Shown piece after piece: positions 14,328-23,164 of a stretch of 64,000 bases of DNA. The stretch comes from Chitinophagaceae bacterium. GTDB taxonomy: Bacteria; Bacteroidota; Bacteroidia; Chitinophagales; Chitinophagaceae. The position numbers were made by a program, and so were the translations under genes. Every line of letters starts with the position of its first letter. Positions within the stretch are counted from its first letter, which is position 1. The notes beneath the pieces were generated by a model. It worked only from the letters and a program-made list of their open reading frames with translations. It did no database searches and was not told the DNA's origin. The stretch is from the NCBI GenBank assembly GCA_018335935.1, contig JAGXRG010000001.1, positions 46,326-110,325 of the forward strand, given 5' to 3'.

Positions 14328-16637
14328 GTGAGTTTCCCATTTTACAAACAACTAGATGCAAGGGATTGCGGGCCCACATGCTTACGTATGTTGGCAAAGT
14401 ATTATGGTAAAAATATTTCAATTCAACACTTACGCAACTTATGTGAAATTGGAAAAGAAGGTGTAAATTTATTAGGCATTGCCAATGCTGCTGATGCAAT
14501 TGGTTTTAGAACTAGAGCAGTAAAACTTACTTATAAACAATTTATAGAAGACGTTTCCACTCCCTGCATTTTACATTGGGGGCAAAATCATTTTGTAGTT
14601 GCTATACCTTATCAAAATAATTTAATTAATAATTTATTTTTTTCAAAGTACATAAAAAATAAAAGAATATCAAAGGGTTTGTTAATTGCAGACCCATCAC
14701 GTGGATTAAATACAATAGAAAAAAAAGATTTTTTAAATCAATGGGCTAGTACAACTATTAATGATGAACCTTCTGGATTTGCTTTATTACTAGAACCAAC
14801 TAAAGTATTTAATAAAGAAGAAGAAATAACATACAATAAAAATAATCATTGGAATAAAGCAGGTATTGCCAAATCTTCTCCATTTGAAGTTGAAGAAGTC
14901 AGTAAAAGTTGGACTATTATTACCCCATATTTTTTTGCACAAAAAAAGTTTTTGCTACAACTTTTAATGGGTTTAGTTGCAAGCAGTATTTTACAATTAA
15001 TATTTCCTTTTTTAACACAAGGCATTGTTGATATTGGTATACAAACACACAACCTGCCTTTTATTTATATGGTATTAATTGCTCAATTAATGCTTTCTTT
15101 TGGTCGTGTGTTTATTGATTTTATTCGTAGCAGATTATTGCTTTACATCAGCACCAAAATAAATGTTTCCATCCTTTCTGATTTTTGGATTAAGCTAATG
15201 AAATTACCATTAAGTTATTTTGATAGTAAACAAACTGGTGATATTATACAACGACTTGGAGATCACCAAAAAATTCAAAACTTTCTTACAGGCAGTGCAT
15301 TAAACACTTTCTTTTCTTTATTGAATTTCGCCGTTTTTTCTATTGTATTACTTCAATATAACGCAACAGTTTTTACCGTGTTTTGTATTGGAAGTTTCCT
15401 ATATTTTTTTTGGATTAGAATATTTTTAAGTTATAGAAGAAATTTAAACTATAAATATTTTGAATTAGCCAATAAAGAAAATACAGCTACCATGCAACTT
15501 ATAAATGGCATGCATGAAATACGATTAAATAACGCAGAACAATATAGACGTTGGGAATGGGAAGGATTACAAGCTAACATTTTTAAATTACAATTCAAAA
15601 CCTTAAGCATAACTCAAATTCAACAAGCTGGTGCTTTTTTTATTAACGAAGGTAAAAACATTGTTATCACTTTTTTAGTTGCCAAGTCTGTAATGGATGG
15701 ACAATTAACACTTGGAGCAATGTTAGCTGTGCAATATATAATTGGGCAATTAAACAGCCCAATAGAGCAAATTGTAGGTTTTGTTCAACAAGCCCAAGAT
15801 GCAAAAATAAGTTTAGAAAGATTGAATGAGATTCATAGTTTGAGGGATGAATCAAATACTACAAACTTTGGATACACAAGTAAAATGCCAACAAATATGG
15901 GATTGGTTTTAAGAAACCTTTCATTCACATACAATGGTGCAGGTAATGAACCAGTGTTACAAAATATAAATCTTCATATTCCAGAGGGCAAGGTTACAGC
16001 AATAGTAGGCATGAGTGGAAGCGGTAAAACAACATTATTAAAACTTTTGTTACGTTTTTATGAAAACTATCAAGGTGAAATTGAGTTTCAAGGAAGCAAA
16101 TGTTGGAAAAGTTTAGATCACTCATTTTGGCGTAGCAAATGTGGTTGTGTAATGCAAGATGGATTTATTTTTAATGATAATATTGCCAACAATATAGCAG
16201 TAACTGATGGCAATCCCGACTATGAAAAATTGATTCAAGCCTGCAAAGTAGCAAATATTTTAACATTTATAGAAAGCCTTCCATTAGGGTTTAATACAAA
16301 AATTGGTGCTGAGGGAAATGGAATAAGCCAAGGTCAAAAACAAAGAATCTTAATTGCAAGAGCAGTTTATAAAAATCCTGAATATTTATTTTTCGATGAA
16401 GCAACAAATGCTTTAGATGCTAATAACGAAAAAGAAATTATGGAACAACTAAACTATTTTTTTAAAGGTAGAACAGTTATTGTTGTTGCACACAGATTAA
16501 GTACAGTAAAAAATGCCGACAATATTGTAGTATTAAAAAATGGAGTTATGGCGGAGCAAGGTAATCACGAAACACTGGTTAACAAACGTGGTTACTATTA
16601 TGAACTAGTAAAAAATCAATTAGAATTAGGAAACTAG
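14328..16637 (+). CDS. Peptidase C39 ABC exporter (PCAT) for GG-leader peptide
   Basis: The 769-residue protein has an N-terminal C39 protease (Cys in LDARDCGPTCLRM, His in HWGQNHFVVAI, Asp in IADPSRG), an insertion rich in Glu/Lys, a six-helix membrane domain (residues 200-500) and a C-terminal ATPase with Walker A GMSGSGKTT, variant signature GISQGQKQR, Walker B YLFFDEAT and switch His in VAHRLS. It would cut the leader after GG and drive the core peptide out. The start is GTG at 14328, which fits the conserved family N terminus SFPFYKQLDARDCGP. Confidence 0.95.
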   Translation: MSFPFYKQLDARDCGPTCLRMLAKYYGKNISIQHLRNLCEIGKEGVNLLGIANAADAIGFRTRAVKLTYKQFIEDVSTPCILHWGQNHFVVAIPYQNNLINNLFFSKYIKNKRISKGLLIADPSRGLNTIEKKDFLNQWASTTINDEPSGFALLLEPTKVFNKEEEITYNKNNHWNKAGIAKSSPFEVEEVSKSWTIITPYFFAQKKFLLQLLMGLVASSILQLIFPFLTQGIVDIGIQTHNLPFIYMVLIAQLMLSFGRVFIDFIRSRLLLYISTKINVSILSDFWIKLMKLPLSYFDSKQTGDIIQRLGDHQKIQNFLTGSALNTFFSLLNFAVFSIVLLQYNATVFTVFCIGSFLYFFWIRIFLSYRRNLNYKYFELANKENTATMQLINGMHEIRLNNAEQYRRWEWEGLQANIFKLQFKTLSITQIQQAGAFFINEGKNIVITFLVAKSVMDGQLTLGAMLAVQYIIGQLNSPIEQIVGFVQQAQDAKISLERLNEIHSLRDESNTTNFGYTSKMPTNMGLVLRNLSFTYNGAGNEPVLQNINLHIPEGKVTAIVGMSGSGKTTLLKLLLRFYENYQGEIEFQGSKCWKSLDHSFWRSKCGCVMQDGFIFNDNIANNIAVTDGNPDYEKLIQACKVANILTFIESLPLGFNTKIGAEGNGISQGQKQRILIARAVYKNPEYLFFDEATNALDANNEKEIMEQLNYFFKGRTVIVVAHRLSTVKNADNIVVLKNGVMAEQGNHETLVNKRGYYYELVKNQLELGN

Positions 16638-16686
16638 TTAATAAAGTAAAATTCAATTTTAAACATTTTAAATTATAATATAATCA

Positions 16687-17985
16687 GTGTCAGATAATCA
16701 TATTAGAAACTACCAAGTATCAGAAATCATTTCAAGTAATCCTAGCTTTTTGGTGCGAAATGGTATTAGTTTATTTGTATTAATACTAATTATCATTATA
16801 GCTGTTTGCAGTTTTGTAAAATATCCGGATGTAATATCAACAAATGCAAAACTTACTGCAATCAATCCTCCAAAAGAAATAAAAGCCAAAGTAAATGGCA
16901 GATTGGTAGAGTTATTTGCTACTGAAAATCAAAAAGTACAGGAAGGTACGATTTTAGGCTATCTAGAAAGCACTGCGAACCACAAGTACATTATTAATTT
17001 ATCTAATATTATTGATACAATGGTGCAACTAATGCAGCAAAACAAAGTATTACAAACAATACTAGACTATAAAACTTTTTTGTCTAAAAACAAAACAGAT
17101 GAAAATTATGGAGAAATACAAGCAGCATATCAAACATTTATTCAAGCTTATAATTCCTACAATCAATATTTAAATGGTGGATTCTATTTGCAAAAACTAA
17201 GTATGCTACAAAAAGATATTAGTTATTTGCAAAGGCTAAAAGAAAGCCTTTTGCAACAAAAAAAAATGACAGAAGAAGATGTTAAATTAATGCAAGAAAA
17301 CTTTGCAGCACAAGAAAAAATGAACAAAGAAAAAGTAATTGCACCTGTAGAATATAGAAACGAAAAAAGCAAATTAATTGCTAAAGAAATTAGTTTACCG
17401 CAAATTAACTCAATCATCATTAATAATGATAATTCTCAACATACAAAACAAAAAGAAATTGCTGAATTACAAAACCAAATTGCACAACAACAAAATATTT
17501 TTATTCAAGCTTTACAAAGTTTTAAAGCAATTGTTGATGATTGGAAAGCAAAATATTTATTTACTACTCCTGTTGCTGGCACTATAGAATTTGCAGGATT
17601 TGTTCAGTCAAATCAACTGTTACAAGTCAATCAAATCCTTTGCTTTGTGAATCCTAAAAATAGTGCTTTCTATGCTCAATTACTAATACCTCAAACCAAT
17701 TTAGGCAAAATAAAAGTTAATCAAAAAGTGTTACTCAAGCTTCCCTCTTATCCATTTCAACAATATGGTTATATTGAAGGAACCTTAAATTTTATTTCAA
17801 ATATTCCTACTGATAGTGGCTATATAGCTAAAGTAGACTTTACAAGAGGCTTACAGACAAATTATTCAAAATCTATTTTTTTTAGAGAAGGTTTAAAAGC
17901 AAATGCTGAAATTATTACAGAAGATTTGAGTTTATTAGAAAGGTTTTTTTATAATATCAGAACTTCATTTAAAATATCCAATTAA
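16687..17985 (+). CDS. HlyD-family membrane-fusion adaptor
   Basis: The 432-residue protein has one N-terminal membrane helix (GISLFVLILIIIIAVCSFV), a lipoyl/barrel-sandwich half-motif (KAKVNGRLVELFATENQKVQ), a long coiled coil (residues 110-290, with the second half-motif in TTPVAGTIEFAG) and a beta-barrel domain. It links a PCAT to an outer-membrane channel that is not encoded here, so a TolC-like protein must come from elsewhere. The start is GTG at 16687, as in the exporter gene. Confidence 0.92.
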   Translation: MSDNHIRNYQVSEIISSNPSFLVRNGISLFVLILIIIIAVCSFVKYPDVISTNAKLTAINPPKEIKAKVNGRLVELFATENQKVQEGTILGYLESTANHKYIINLSNIIDTMVQLMQQNKVLQTILDYKTFLSKNKTDENYGEIQAAYQTFIQAYNSYNQYLNGGFYLQKLSMLQKDISYLQRLKESLLQQKKMTEEDVKLMQENFAAQEKMNKEKVIAPVEYRNEKSKLIAKEISLPQINSIIINNDNSQHTKQKEIAELQNQIAQQQNIFIQALQSFKAIVDDWKAKYLFTTPVAGTIEFAGFVQSNQLLQVNQILCFVNPKNSAFYAQLLIPQTNLGKIKVNQKVLLKLPSYPFQQYGYIEGTLNFISNIPTDSGYIAKVDFTRGLQTNYSKSIFFREGLKANAEIITEDLSLLERFFYNIRTSFKISN

Positions 17986-17993
17986 AATTTAAA

Positions 17994-18065
17994 ATGTTTG
18001 TTGTTTCAAATATTGCCCGTTTAAATAAAGAATATTTAACTGCAAGTTTAGTTTCAGAAAATTAA
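17994..18065 (+). pseudogene. Diverged duplicate of the sdhB 3' end
   Basis: Positions 18009-18065 align without gaps to the last 57 bases of sdhB (10169-10225). I count 47 identities; 8 of the 10 differences are at third positions and synonymous, and two codons differ (Ser to Lys, Lys to Asn). The peptide NIARLN[11 protein letters not shown] and the stop are preserved. The fragment lies immediately after the export cassette, so the cassette is bracketed by sdhB tails. This is a relic from the integration event, not a functional gene. Confidence 0.9.
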
Positions 18066-19228
18066 TTATAAATGTTTTCAGTTAAAAGTTCAGCAGTCCT
18101 AAGATTGTTGAACTTTTTTGTTAACACTACTTTTCTTTTTTCAATTTCATTACTTATAAAATCTTTTTTCATGTATTCGTTTATTGCTGCAATAAATTCT
18201 TCCGAATCATTTGCAAGAATACATAATTCATCTAAGCCACTTCCAGAAACAGTATCATGGTTCACTAAACAAAATCTCCCATTAAATAAAGCATTTAATA
18301 ATTTAAGTTTTATGCCAGAGGAACTAAATGAAGGCAGAATATTCAATTGAGCATTTTGAATTAATTCATCTAACTCAACATGAGTAGGATTTGAAATTAA
18401 AGTGATGTTCCTGAATTTTTGTACATGTCTTTTTATTTCATTCGAAGGGCTTTTACCTGCAATGATGAATGAATAATCATTTAAAAATTTGAAAACATTT
18501 TGTATTAACCAAATAACTGATTTTTCATTTGCTGAAACGCTTAAATCTCCTTGATACAAACCATATTTTCCCAAACCATTTTTTGAATTTATTTTCCATG
18601 TTTCAGGAATAAACATAGGCAAATATTGAATTTGCTGAGCATTAAAAAATTCTTTGAACTTAATTACATCTGATTCACTTAAAGCTAAAAGTTGAACTGA
18701 AGATTTCCCTAGTAATGACTCATAATTTTTCAACAACATACTCTCTCTCCAATAAAATGCCTTCTTAAATAAATTAGATGTTGTTGCTTTTAAATATTGA
18801 TAATATTCATGTTCTACATTATGCAATCGAACAACAATTTTCCGATTAACGAATCTTTTATCTAAAAAAATTGAAGAAGTATGTAAGCCTTCACAAAGTA
18901 TTGGATAATCATCTTCTAACAATTTCAATTTAAGAGTTTCACTAGATCTTGTTGCAACAATAAATGGCAGATTTGATAATAAATGTAAAAGGCTTTTGGA
19001 ACGATGATAATAATTTACTTCAACACAATATTTATTTAAAATTGGTTGTTCTCCTCTCCCATAATCAAAACAATGTAAATGAATTTTAACACCTAATTTT
19101 TGCAAGTAAGGTAACTTCCAAAATAAATCTACCACACCTCCATAATCAACAGGGTAAGGTACATTGAAGCAAATTATATGAAGATGTTTTTCCAAAATAG
19201 TATTAGTTTTTTTTCTTCGGTTTGCCAA
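18062..19228 (-). CDS. GT4-like glycosyltransferase
   Basis: The 388-residue protein has a GT-B layout: an N-terminal acceptor half opening with HIICFNVPYPVDYGG and a C-terminal donor half with IAGKSPSNEIK and SSGIKLKLLNALFNGRFCLVN, the segment that holds the nucleotide-sugar Glu equivalent in GT4 enzymes. The first ATG overlaps the upstream glycosyltransferase gene by 55 bases, which suggests coupled translation. The stop overlaps the sdhB relic. Donor and acceptor sugars are unknown; a surface polysaccharide is likely. Confidence 0.85.
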   Translation of the reverse strand: MANRRKKTNTILEKHLHIICFNVPYPVDYGGVVDLFWKLPYLQKLGVKIHLHCFDYGRGEQPILNKYCVEVNYYHRSKSLLHLLSNLPFIVATRSSETLKLKLLEDDYPILCEGLHTSSIFLDKRFVNRKIVVRLHNVEHEYYQYLKATTSNLFKKAFYWRESMLLKNYESLLGKSSVQLLALSESDVIKFKEFFNAQQIQYLPMFIPETWKINSKNGLGKYGLYQGDLSVSANEKSVIWLIQNVFKFLNDYSFIIAGKSPSNEIKRHVQKFRNITLISNPTHVELDELIQNAQLNILPSFSSSGIKLKLLNALFNGRFCLVNHDTVSGSGLDELCILANDSEEFIAAINEYMKKDFISNEIEKRKVVLTKKFNNLRTAELLTENIYN

Positions 19229-20301
19229 TTTAAGCTCTCCCTAGCTCGTAAAGCATTTTGTTGCAATCTTTCATATAAAACTTCATCGGCTAACAACCGA
19301 TTGATTGCATCTGATAATGTTTTTACCTCAATATTTTCAACCAACAATGCTACTTCAAACTCATGATTAATATTTTTATACTCAGGGTAAGCTACACAAA
19401 TCTGAGGAATGCCAGCCATGATATAATCAAAAAATCGATTGGCCAGGGAATAATACTGATTCATACCATCTCTTTCAAAAATGGTAATTCCAAATTTTGC
19501 TGTTGGCGTAATTGTTTTTAATTTGTTTGGTAGAACAGCTCCAAACAGCTTGACTTTATTTTCTAATTGATGCTTTAAAATTAAAGCTTTTGTTTCTTCG
19601 TAAAAATTGCCAATACCATAAATGTGTAATTCAGCATTTACATTTTTCATTGCTGGAATCAATTGTTCAAAACCTCTTCCATGATTTACAGCACCTTGAT
19701 ATATTATTGGTTGATGGGTTGATGGGTTGATGGGTTGATGGGTTGATGGGTTGATTGGTTGATTAGTTGATTGGTTGAGATGTGGTAAATTTCTGATTAC
19801 TGCATAATTTACCATATACCTTCTCATAAATTCTTCTTTAATAAAAACATTGACTGTATAACCATATTCAAATTTTGGTACACAGTATTGTTCTATTTTA
19901 TCCCAAATCCATTTTACTTTTTTGTTTGTAATTACTTCTTTCATTTCAGTAAAAATTTCATGTGCATCATACACACGTTTTTTTCTTTTAATGAACGAAA
20001 CTAAATAACATGGCAAAATAGTATCTAAATCAATGGCACAATAAGCATCGCTCTTTTTAAAAAGTAAATAGAAAAAAAGCTTAATATTATATTCGGCATA
20101 AAAAAGAAAAGTTTTTTCAAAATATATAGAAATTCTTTTTTGCTGAAAATTTTGAGTTGAAAGTTGTGTTGAAGACTTTCGTTTTACACCAACTAATAAA
20201 ACTTCAAATTCATGATTTTGTAAAGAGTTGCAAATTCTTTGCATTCTTTGATCATAATTTAAATCGTTAGTAACAGTGAAAATAATTTTTTTCAAATCCA
20301 A
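19174..20301 (-). CDS. GT4-like glycosyltransferase with translated octamer repeat
   Basis: The 375-residue GT-B enzyme starts MDLKKIIFTVTNDLNYDQRM, a typical nucleotide-sugar transferase N terminus, and has a donor domain with IIYQGAVNHGRGFEQLI and IYGIGNFYEE. Between the two halves (about residues 175-205) the octamer array at 19709-19780 is translated as NQSTNQPI then NPSTHQPI twice. The array falls in the interdomain linker, where extra length can be tolerated. It forms an operon with the next glycosyltransferase. Confidence 0.87.
   Translation of the reverse strand: MDLKKIIFTVTNDLNYDQRMQRICNSLQNHEFEVLLVGVKRKSSTQLSTQNFQQKRISIYFEKTFLFYAEYNIKLFFYLLFKKSDAYCAIDLDTILPCYLVSFIKRKKRVYDAHEIFTEMKEVITNKKVKWIWDKIEQYCVPKFEYGYTVNVFIKEEFMRRYMVNYAVIRNLPHLNQSTNQPINPSTHQPINPSTHQPIIYQGAVNHGRGFEQLIPAMKNVNAELHIYGIGNFYEETKALILKHQLENKVKLFGAVLPNKLKTITPTAKFGITIFERDGMNQYYSLANRFFDYIMAGIPQICVAYPEYKNINHEFEVALLVENIEVKTLSDAINRLLADEVLYERLQQNALRARESLNWQTEEKKLILFWKNIFI
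19709..19780. repeat. In-gene octamer array (GGTTGATG/T)9
   Basis: Nine head-to-tail octamers: GGTTGATG five times, GGTTGATT twice, then AGTTGATT and GGTTGAGA. Three octamers equal 24 bases, so the protein repeat has an 8-residue period and the frame is kept. Confidence 0.95.
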
Positions 20302-20333
20302 TAATTAAGTTTCAAATATAAATAGCAAAAAAT

Positions 20334-20356
20334 AAGTCCTGCAAATTGCAGGACTT
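20334..20356 (-). terminator. Rho-independent terminator after the DUF2911 gene
   Basis: AAGTCCTGCA and TGCAGGACTT form a 10-bp stem with a 3-base loop. On the minus strand it is followed by ATTTTTTG. Confidence 0.8.
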
Positions 20357-20377
20357 ATAAACGATTGTTTTAAAAAA

Positions 20378-21217
20378 TTATAAACTCTTAATTAACATGG
20401 TTGCAAATCGAACATAGTCATCATTTTTTTGTTCTGTTGCTAAAGTTCTGCAGGTTTCAGCACTTTGTTTAGCAGCCACTTTATCACCTAAAGCCTTTTC
20501 AATTTTAGCTTTTAATAAATAGTACCAAAATTTATCAGTCTTCTCACCAACAGCTTTAGTAATATTAGTTAGGGCTTTGTCATAATCTTTATCATACTCA
20601 TAATAAAAATTAGCAGCTTGTTGATAAACTGATGATGTTACATTATCTGCACTTAAAGCTTTTTCCACCTGAACTCTTATTCTATCTCTTACATTAGTTG
20701 TAATTGGTATATTTATTAGAGTATTACCCCACATTAATTGCAAGTCACAGTTTTCAGCAGAAATATTTGCAAATTGCATGGTAAATGTTTCAACACTTGA
20801 TTTTAGTGTTTCTGCAGGCACATCAACTCTAAATAAATCATCTTTTTCATTATATTGAGTTCCCCATTTTTTAGAATCACTGTTAATGATGATAGTCCAC
20901 ATTTTTTTACCTGGTATAGTATAAATAGCATAACTACCTGTATCAACATTTTTTCCTGCAATGGTTATTGGGTCATTAACTTTTAGCTTAGTTGCATTAT
21001 TAGCCCCTGTTCTCCATACACTTCCTAAAGGCCCCAATTCGCTACCTTCTTTAAATAAAGTTCTTCCTTTTATACTTGGTCTAGAATAAACTAACTCTAA
21101 TTTACTTAACCCAAATTCTTGAATAACTGTTTGAGTAGGACTTAAAGCAGGTTGCTTTATTTGAGCTTCAACAGACAGAAATGATATTAGTAAGAATCCC
21201 AATAAATATTTTTTCAT
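20378..21217 (-). CDS. Exported DUF2911 protein
   Basis: The 279-residue protein has a signal peptide (MKKYLLGFLLISFLSVEAQ) and a DUF2911 domain (residues 25-180, with LVYSRPSIKGRTLFKE, VWRTGANNATKL and WTIIINSDSKKWGTQY). The C-terminal 90 residues are helical and look like a TPR pair (YYEYDKDYDKALTNITKAV). DUF2911 proteins are common in Bacteroidota and have no known biochemical role. The gene is monocistronic with its own terminator. Confidence 0.88.
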   Translation of the reverse strand: MKKYLLGFLLISFLSVEAQIKQPALSPTQTVIQEFGLSKLELVYSRPSIKGRTLFKEGSELGPLGSVWRTGANNATKLKVNDPITIAGKNVDTGSYAIYTIPGKKMWTIIINSDSKKWGTQYNEKDDLFRVDVPAETLKSSVETFTMQFANISAENCDLQLMWGNTLINIPITTNVRDRIRVQVEKALSADNVTSSVYQQAANFYYEYDKDYDKALTNITKAVGEKTDKFWYYLLKAKIEKALGDKVAAKQSAETCRTLATEQKNDDYVRFATMLIKSL

Positions 21218-21291
21218 ATAAATAATTTTTCCAAATATAATTTATTAATTTTTTATTTGTTTATGATAATAGAAAGATAGTGATGAAAGGA

Positions 21292-22722
21292 TTATTCTAT
21301 TGCACTTGTTCCTTTAACTATTTCTATTTGAACGGTTTTTTTACCTTTTTCGTTTTCTGAAGTTGTTATAATAATTACAGATGCTGGCTTACTTGATGTA
21401 GCAGGTATAAAGAATTTTTGAGTAGTGACTATTGGAAATTTTTCCATAGCTGGAGCTATTACTACAGGAGCAAGCTCTGGTTGATTTAAATTCACTACCT
21501 CATCGAATTCTTCTTCTTGAATTTGATTTACTAAAAACTTGTTATTATTCTCATTGGGTTTAAAGTATTCTAAGGTATTAATTAAATCTGTTTTAATATT
21601 ATTCGATTTGCTTGTAGCTATATCATTGTTTATACCAGGCTTTACATTTAGTTTTTGTTCAACTTCTACTTTAGTAAAAACTTGATTTGATTTATGACTA
21701 GGGGGTTTAGTTATTTTGGTATGAAGATTATTGATAATTTGAATTGTTGTTGTTGATTCTTTTCTAATTGTAGCAGTCATAAAAGCTATACCTGCAATGA
21801 TTAATGGGAAGAAAAATATTTTTCCAAAATAATCTGTTGTTTTACTTGTTGATTGAAAATTTAAGATTCTTTGAATTCTGATTAGTAATTCCTTTTTTGT
21901 ACTTACGGCATTTACTACAAAAGATAATTTTTTCTGTTGTAATCTTAATGCAGCAATTTGAAGTAAGGCTTCTGAGTAAAATTGAGCAGAATAATGATGT
22001 TGTAATACAATATCATCACAACAATGTTCACGTTCTAAAAGTATTTGCTTTTTAATAGCTTTAGTAAATGGATTAAAAAACATAAATGTATCTATTAGCA
22101 ATAGAAAAAGATTTATGAGATAATCGTTTCTTTTAATATGTGCTAGTTCGTGAACAATAATTGCTTCAAGCTGAGCAGTTGTTAAAGAATTAGTAACTGC
22201 AATAGGAAGTAATATAATGGGCTTAAATACACCAATAGTTAAAGGAGTTGAAATTTTTGTAGATACTTTAACTACAATATTTTTTGTAATTTGAAGTGAT
22301 GAGCAAACCTGATCAATGAAATAATTCCATTCTTGAGTTATATCAAGCACTTCACTGCCTTTTAATGATTTTAAAGAACTATAACTTTTAACAAATTTTA
22401 CAAAAACAAAAACAACACAAAGCAAATATGCTAACCCTATAAGCAGAAAAAATGCATCATAAATAGTTGAATTTATTGTAGCAGAATTCAAAAACAAATG
22501 GAGTGTAAAATTTTGCTGATAAGCAGTAATAAAAGTTTGTAAAAACCAAATAAAACCTATGGTTTGAATAACTACTAAAAAAACAAAATTGTTTTGAGGA
22601 GTTTTATTCTTTTTACTATTAAATAACATAAATAATAGCCAAAGCAAAGCCACCTGCCAAAAACTATTGAGCAATGCATAACCTAAAGCCTGAAAAAAAT
22701 GATTTGCAAAATTGAATTGCAT
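21292..22722 (-). CDS. BlaR1/MecR1-type M56 metalloprotease sensor
   Basis: The 476-residue protein has four membrane helices and a cytoplasmic zinc protease domain with HELAHIKRNDYLIN (HExxH) and REHCCDDIVL (residues 190-245). A fifth helix (FPLIIAGIAFMTATI) is followed by a 150-residue low-complexity extracytoplasmic tail, not a penicillin-binding domain. The signal it senses is therefore not evidently a beta-lactam. It lies one base downstream of a BlaI-like repressor, which it should cleave on activation. Confidence 0.9.
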   Translation of the reverse strand: MQFNFANHFFQALGYALLNSFWQVALLWLLFMLFNSKKNKTPQNNFVFLVVIQTIGFIWFLQTFITAYQQNFTLHLFLNSATINSTIYDAFFLLIGLAYLLCVVFVFVKFVKSYSSLKSLKGSEVLDITQEWNYFIDQVCSSLQITKNIVVKVSTKISTPLTIGVFKPIILLPIAVTNSLTTAQLEAIIVHELAHIKRNDYLINLFLLLIDTFMFFNPFTKAIKKQILLEREHCCDDIVLQHHYSAQFYSEALLQIAALRLQQKKLSFVVNAVSTKKELLIRIQRILNFQSTSKTTDYFGKIFFFPLIIAGIAFMTATIRKESTTTIQIINNLHTKITKPPSHKSNQVFTKVEVEQKLNVKPGINNDIATSKSNNIKTDLINTLEYFKPNENNNKFLVNQIQEEEFDEVVNLNQPELAPVVIAPAMEKFPIVTTQKFFIPATSSKPASVIIITTSENEKGKKTVQIEIVKGTSAIE

Positions 22723-22723
22723 A

Positions 22724-23104
22724 TTATTTTTCTTTGAGTTGATTTAATAAAGCCTGAATTTCTTCTATTTCTGCTGATGTTGCTTCATGATTTCCTAAAG
22801 TTTGCATCACCAATTGTGCTGGAGAACCACTAAATAATGTATTAATAAACTTAGGTAAGAATTGTTTTTGAGCAGTTTCTTGTGTTACATTGGGCTGATA
22901 AATATGAATCTTACTGCTATTATCTCTTAATACCAGTCCTTTCTCAAACATAATTTGCATGAGTTTTAAAGTGGTGGTATATCCAACATCTTTATGTAAT
23001 GCCAATTCTTCGTGTACTTCACGAACAGTTGCAGATGATCTTTGCCAAAGAATTTTTAGAATTTCTAACTCACTCTCTGTTGGCTTATTCACTTTAGTAT
23101 TCAT
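22724..23104 (-). CDS. BlaI/MecI/CopY-family repressor
   Basis: The 126-residue protein has the winged-helix pattern of the family (PTESELEILKILWQRSSATV, GYTTTLKLMQIMFEKGLVLR) and a C-terminal dimerisation helix. It should bind a dyad in front of its own operon (23107-23122) and be inactivated by the protease encoded just downstream. No beta-lactamase gene is near. Confidence 0.93.
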   Translation of the reverse strand: MNTKVNKPTESELEILKILWQRSSATVREVHEELALHKDVGYTTTLKLMQIMFEKGLVLRDNSSKIHIYQPNVTQETAQKQFLPKFINTLFSGSPAQLVMQTLGNHEATSAEIEEIQALLNQLKEK

Positions 23105-23106
23105 AA

Positions 23107-23122
23107 TACGATATTATTCGTA
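23107..23122 (-). promoter_or_regulatory. Candidate BlaI operator
   Basis: TACGA and TCGTA form a dyad with a 6-base centre, three bases upstream of the blaI-like ATG. The position fits autorepression. Confidence 0.5.
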
Positions 23123-23164
23123 TGCAATATAAAGGAAAAATTTATAACAAAAACCAAAAATTAT

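Noticed and set aside
17378-17587. 69-residue plus-strand ORF
   Set aside because: It is an out-of-frame shadow within the HlyD coiled coil.
10226-18065. Integrase or transposase responsible for the cassette
   Set aside because: No such gene was found in the segment or next to either sdhB copy.
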